Below, one piece after another: positions 60,990 through 64,000 of a DNA stretch of 64,000 nucleotides. The number at the start of each line of letters is the position of its first letter. The stretch's first letter is position 1. Under the pieces are notes generated by a model. It did not search any database. It worked only from the letters and a program-made list of their open reading frames with translations, and was not told where the DNA came from. The position numbers and the translations under genes were made by a program. Origin of the DNA: Robertmurraya sp047302285 (GTDB lineage Bacteria; Bacillota; Bacilli; Bacillales; Cytobacillaceae); contig NZ_CP154845.1 of the NCBI RefSeq assembly GCF_047302285.1, positions 2,976,001 through 3,040,000 of the forward strand, read 5' to 3'.

Positions 60990-62819
60990 TTAAACAGTTT
61001 TCTTCTTCTTCGTTACTCTTTCTCTTTCACCTTTATCAAGGATCTTTTTGCGAAGTCTGATTGATTCAGGTGTAATTTCACAATACTCATCATCATTTAA
61101 ATACTCTAAAGATTCTTCCAATGTCATAATACGAGGTTTCTTCATGACGTTTGTTTGGTCTTTAGTAGCTGAACGAACATTTGTAGCATGCTTTACTTTC
61201 GTAATATTAACGGTAATGTCGTTTTCTCTATTATGTTCCCCAACGATCATACCTTCATAAATTTCTGTTCCTGCATCAACAAAGATAACTCCACGATCTT
61301 CAACTTGCATAATTCCATAAGTTGACGTTTTACCTGTTTCCATAGAAACAAGAACACCTTGACGACGTCCTCCAACTTGACCTTGAGCCATTGGTTGGTA
61401 GCTATCAAAGGTATGGTTGATGATTCCAAAACCACGCGTTAAAGTTAAAAATTCAGTTGTGTAACCGATTAGTCCACGTGCCGGTACCATGAAAATCAGA
61501 CGAACTTGTCCTGAACCATTATTGATCATATCGAGCATTTCCCCTTTACGGGCACCCATTGACTCCATAATAGATCCTGTGTTCTCTTCAGGTACATCTA
61601 TTTGCACACGCTCTACAGGCTCACAACGAACACCATCAATTACTTTTACAATAACTTCTGGTTTACTTACCTGTAACTCGTAACCTTCACGGCGCATATT
61701 TTCAATTAAGATTGATAAATGCAATTCGCCTCGTCCGGAAACAATCCAAGCATCTGGAGATTCTGTATTTTCAACACGCAAACTTACATCAGTTTGAAGC
61801 TGGGCACGAAGGCGCTCCTCAACTTTTCTAGCTGTGATGTACTTACCTTCTCTACCAGCAAATGGACTGTTATTGACTAAGAACGTCATTTGTAGAGTAG
61901 GTTCATCAATTCTTAGAACTGGTAACGCTTCTTGATGTTCAACCGGACAAACGGTCTCACCTACATTTATGTCTTCCATTCCAGAAACTGCCACTAAATC
62001 TCCTGCAATCGCTTCCTGTACTTCCTCTCTCTTCAATCCAAAGAAACCGAAGATTTTGGTAACACGGAATTGCTTAACAGATCCGTCAAGCTTCATTAAA
62101 GCAACTTGTTGTCCAACTTTCATTGTACCACGGAAAACACGACCAATTCCAATTCTTCCAACGTAGTCATTATAATCAAGTAATGCTACTTGAAATTGAA
62201 GAGGTTCTTCTCTGTTATCAATTGGCGCCGGAATATGATCAACGACTGTATCGTATAATACCTGCATGTTTTCATCTTGTTTTTCTGGATCTAAGCTTGC
62301 AGTACCATTAATAGCTGAAGCATAAACTACAGGGAATTCCAACTGATCTTCGTTTGCGTCCAATTCAATGAATAAATCTAATACTTCATCGATAACCTCT
62401 TTTGGACGAGCAAAATCTCGGTCGATTTTATTAACTACAACAATTGGTGTTAAATTTTGTTCTAACGCTTTCTTCAACACAAAACGAGTTTGTGGCATAC
62501 AGCCTTCATAAGCATCAACGACTAATAAAACACCATCAACCATTTTCATGATACGTTCCACTTCACCACCAAAGTCTGCGTGGCCTGGAGTATCTAGAAT
62601 ATTGATTCTTGTATCTTTATATTGAATCGCAGTATTTTTCGCCAAAATCGTGATTCCACGTTCTCTTTCAATATCGTTAGAATCCATCGCACGTTCTTCT
62701 ACATGCTCATTTGTACGAAATGTGCCCGATTGTTTTAATAATTGATCCACAAGGGTCGTTTTCCCATGGTCAACGTGTGCAATGATCGCAATGTTGCGAA
62801 TATCTTCTCTTATCTTCAA
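60990..62819 (-). CDS. typA: Ribosome-associated GTPase TypA/BipA
   Basis: A translational GTPase that binds the ribosome and aids assembly or translation under stress. The 609 residues contain the G1 motif AHVDHGKTT at about 14-22, RGITILAKN (G2), DTPGHADFGGEVER (G3), NKIDRD (G4), followed by the domain II barrel (RGTMKVGQQVALM), EF-G-like domains III and V, and the BipA C-terminal domain (MGARKGEMLDM, GQVGGRRQGVLVS). I favour the TTG at 62819 (MKIREDIRN), eight bases after GGAG and aligned with B. subtilis; a GTG at 62828 is too close to that site. It corresponds to ylaG. Confidence 0.96.
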   Translation of the reverse strand: MKIREDIRNIAIIAHVDHGKTTLVDQLLKQSGTFRTNEHVEERAMDSNDIERERGITILAKNTAIQYKDTRINILDTPGHADFGGEVERIMKMVDGVLLVVDAYEGCMPQTRFVLKKALEQNLTPIVVVNKIDRDFARPKEVIDEVLDLFIELDANEDQLEFPVVYASAINGTASLDPEKQDENMQVLYDTVVDHIPAPIDNREEPLQFQVALLDYNDYVGRIGIGRVFRGTMKVGQQVALMKLDGSVKQFRVTKIFGFFGLKREEVQEAIAGDLVAVSGMEDINVGETVCPVEHQEALPVLRIDEPTLQMTFLVNNSPFAGREGKYITARKVEERLRAQLQTDVSLRVENTESPDAWIVSGRGELHLSILIENMRREGYELQVSKPEVIVKVIDGVRCEPVERVQIDVPEENTGSIMESMGARKGEMLDMINNGSGQVRLIFMVPARGLIGYTTEFLTLTRGFGIINHTFDSYQPMAQGQVGGRRQGVLVSMETGKTSTYGIMQVEDRGVIFVDAGTEIYEGMIVGEHNRENDITVNITKVKHATNVRSATKDQTNVMKKPRIMTLEESLEYLNDDEYCEITPESIRLRKKILDKGERERVTKKKKTV

Positions 62820-62969
62820 AAATTCCACTCCTACCTTTATTCAATCTTGATTATATTCTTATTCTGTAGCCTAACTGAAATATTATAACACAAACAATGT
62901 AGAAACCTATACGCTTTTTATGTTAAATTATATGAAGATTAAAAAAGCGCTTAAACAGGGGGAACTTAA

Positions 62970-63140
62970 GTGAGTAAAATTAAATGGCCATTCTTATTTT
63001 TAGCAATAGTTGCTGTTGCATGTATGAGTGGGGTAGGTATTGCCATTAGCTATCGAAGCATAATAGGAACGGTTCTATCCTTACTTGCATTCGTAGTTGT
63101 CATGGGCTTTGGCTTTGTTTTAAAAAGAAAAATATTGTAA
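62970..63140 (+). CDS. ylaF: Short membrane protein YlaF (DUF5325)
   Basis: A 56-residue protein read from a GTG at 62970 preceded by CAGGGGGAACTTAA. It has two membrane helices (PFLFLAIVAVACMSGVGIAI and VLSLLAFVVVMGFGFVL) and a basic C-terminus KRKIL, matching the DUF5325/YlaF family. It lies between typA (divergent) and suhB, the position of ylaF in B. subtilis, and is followed directly by a terminator. Function is unknown. Confidence 0.82.
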   Translation: MSKIKWPFLFLAIVAVACMSGVGIAISYRSIIGTVLSLLAFVVVMGFGFVLKRKIL

Positions 63141-63144
63141 AACG

Positions 63145-63200
63145 AAAAAAGCTGAGTTGATCGGAAATCATCATCCCTGTCAACTCAAGCTTTTCTTTTT
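63145..63200. terminator. Bidirectional terminator between ylaF and suhB
   Basis: A stem of about 15 bp with one small bulge (63145-63160 with 63180-63194) with TTTTCTTTTT on the plus strand and TTTTTT on the minus strand. Confidence 0.85.
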
Positions 63201-63210
63201 AGTAATCTAA

Positions 63211-64000
63211 TTACCATTCTTTATTATTTAAGTACTTTTTCATAATCACATCATGAAGTCCTGGCTTGGAAATAAAAATTGAATTTTCCTCAAGGAGCTG
63301 AATCGGTTCTCCTTTAAGTGTGCTTGCCACCCCTCCAACCTCTTCAATGAGTACTAAGCCTCCTGCAAAGTCCCACGGTGAAAGTCGTAAAGTCACATAT
63401 GCATCTAGTCTTCCCACCGCCACTTGTGCAATTTCTATCGCAGCTGAACCGTAAGATCTAGTCCCGCGAGCATCCCTAACTAACGTTCCTAAAATAGATG
63501 GGTCAATTCTTCTGTTTGGCGTTACCCAAGTTGCATTTATGCCAATGATCGCTTCAGAAACTGAGACCTCTCCTAATTGACTTAATCGTACATCATTCAC
63601 AAATGCTCCTTGACCTTTAATCGCATGGTAAAGCTCATCATGAACAACATCGTAGATAAGTCCTATTTTCCCAACACCATCTTCGTAAATTCCAATTGAA
63701 ATGGCAAAATTTCTTTGTTGATGCACAAAGTTCATCGTTCCATCGATTGGATCAATGATCCATACGACTCCAGTTAACTCTTCTAATACGTCACCATTGC
63801 CTTCCTCACCTAAAACCTTATGTTCCGGAAACTTTTCTTTTATTTTTGATATAAAAAAGCGCTCCGTATCTTTATCCATATTGGTTACAAGGTCATTTGC
63901 GTTCGATTTTGTTTCTATATTAAGAGTCGTTTGGAAAGATTCCTTAATTCTCTTCCCTGCCTCTTTAATCCAACTTGATGCACTTTCAAAAATGACGTTA
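63211..64000 (-). CDS. Inositol monophosphatase family protein (SuhB/YktC), 5' end beyond window
   Basis: The frame runs off the right edge with no stop, so the N-terminus is missing; an internal ATG at 63879 is not the start, because the preceding codons (WIKEAGKRIKESF..ETKSNANDLVTN) are conserved. Motifs are GEEGNGD, the metal-binding IDPIDGTMNFVHQ, and the third metal site SPWDFAGGLVLIEEVGG near the C-terminus. This is a Mg-dependent phosphatase on inositol phosphate or a related sugar phosphate. It most resembles B. subtilis YktC; I leave the symbol blank because the family is not uniform. Confidence 0.92.
   Translation of the reverse strand, partial: NVIFESASSWIKEAGKRIKESFQTTLNIETKSNANDLVTNMDKDTERFFISKIKEKFPEHKVLGEEGNGDVLEELTGVVWIIDPIDGTMNFVHQQRNFAISIGIYEDGVGKIGLIYDVVHDELYHAIKGQGAFVNDVRLSQLGEVSVSEAIIGINATWVTPNRRIDPSILGTLVRDARGTRSYGSAAIEIAQVAVGRLDAYVTLRLSPWDFAGGLVLIEEVGGVASTLKGEPIQLLEENSIFISKPGLHDVIMKKYLNNKEW

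Noticed and set aside
63211..63879. Complete suhB starting at 63879
   Set aside because: The frame continues upstream without a stop to the window edge and the translated codons match conserved N-terminal sequence of the family.

Overview
The window reads as a chromosomal segment of an AT-rich, endospore-forming Bacillaceae bacterium. The proteins closely resemble Bacillus subtilis orthologues and the gene order follows the B. subtilis interval from ylxW/divIB to ylaF/yktC, shown here reversed. I saw no tRNA, rRNA, CRISPR array or prophage.

Region 1 (1-16.5 kb) is the division and cell-wall (dcw) cluster, all on the minus strand: mraZ, rsmH, ftsL, pbpB, a DCC-family gene, spoVD, murE, a gene encoding only a Mur-ligase N-terminal domain, mraY, murD, spoVE, murG, murB, divIB and a truncated ylxW. 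Together they make lipid II precursors and the septal and spore-cortex synthases. Two things depart from the usual layout: the DCC gene between pbpB and spoVD, and the short Mur-like gene in the slot where many Firmicutes carry murF.

Region 2 (16.5-38.5 kb) holds bshC, a DUF3397 gene, panE, an acyl-CoA carboxylase beta subunit with a stand-alone biotin carrier, and the ylb block: ylbP, gerR, an enoyl-CoA hydratase gene, rpmF, ylbN, tmcAL, ylbL, ylbK, ylbJ, coaD, rsmD, ylbG, ylbF, ylbE, ylbD, ylbC and ylbB. Several of these serve sporulation. The gap beside rsmD contains a very good match to the sporulation small RNA csfG, with a sigma-F/G-type promoter and a strong terminator. A decayed IS1182-type transposase lies between ylbC and ylbB.

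Region 3 (38.6-49 kb) holds a YugN-like gene, a YtvI-like permease, and the caa3 cytochrome oxidase set: ctaM-like, ctaG, ctaF, ctaE, ctaD, ctaC, ctaB and the divergent ctaA. Candidate ResD and CcpA sites lie in its regulatory gaps. An IS110-family element follows at 49.4-51.1 kb, in a patch of short intergenic repeats; its transposase-upstream flank could encode a bridge RNA.

Region 4 (51-64 kb) holds pycA, ftsW, ylaN, ylaL-like, phoH (ylaK), ylaJ, a flavin split-barrel gene, ylaI, a conserved 95-residue gene, ylaH, typA, the short ylaF and a truncated suhB/yktC. Most genes or short operons end in clear Rho-independent hairpins, and convergent pairs commonly share one. Non-ATG starts (TTG, GTG, and one probable CTG) are frequent and were chosen by ribosome-binding-site spacing and homologue length.
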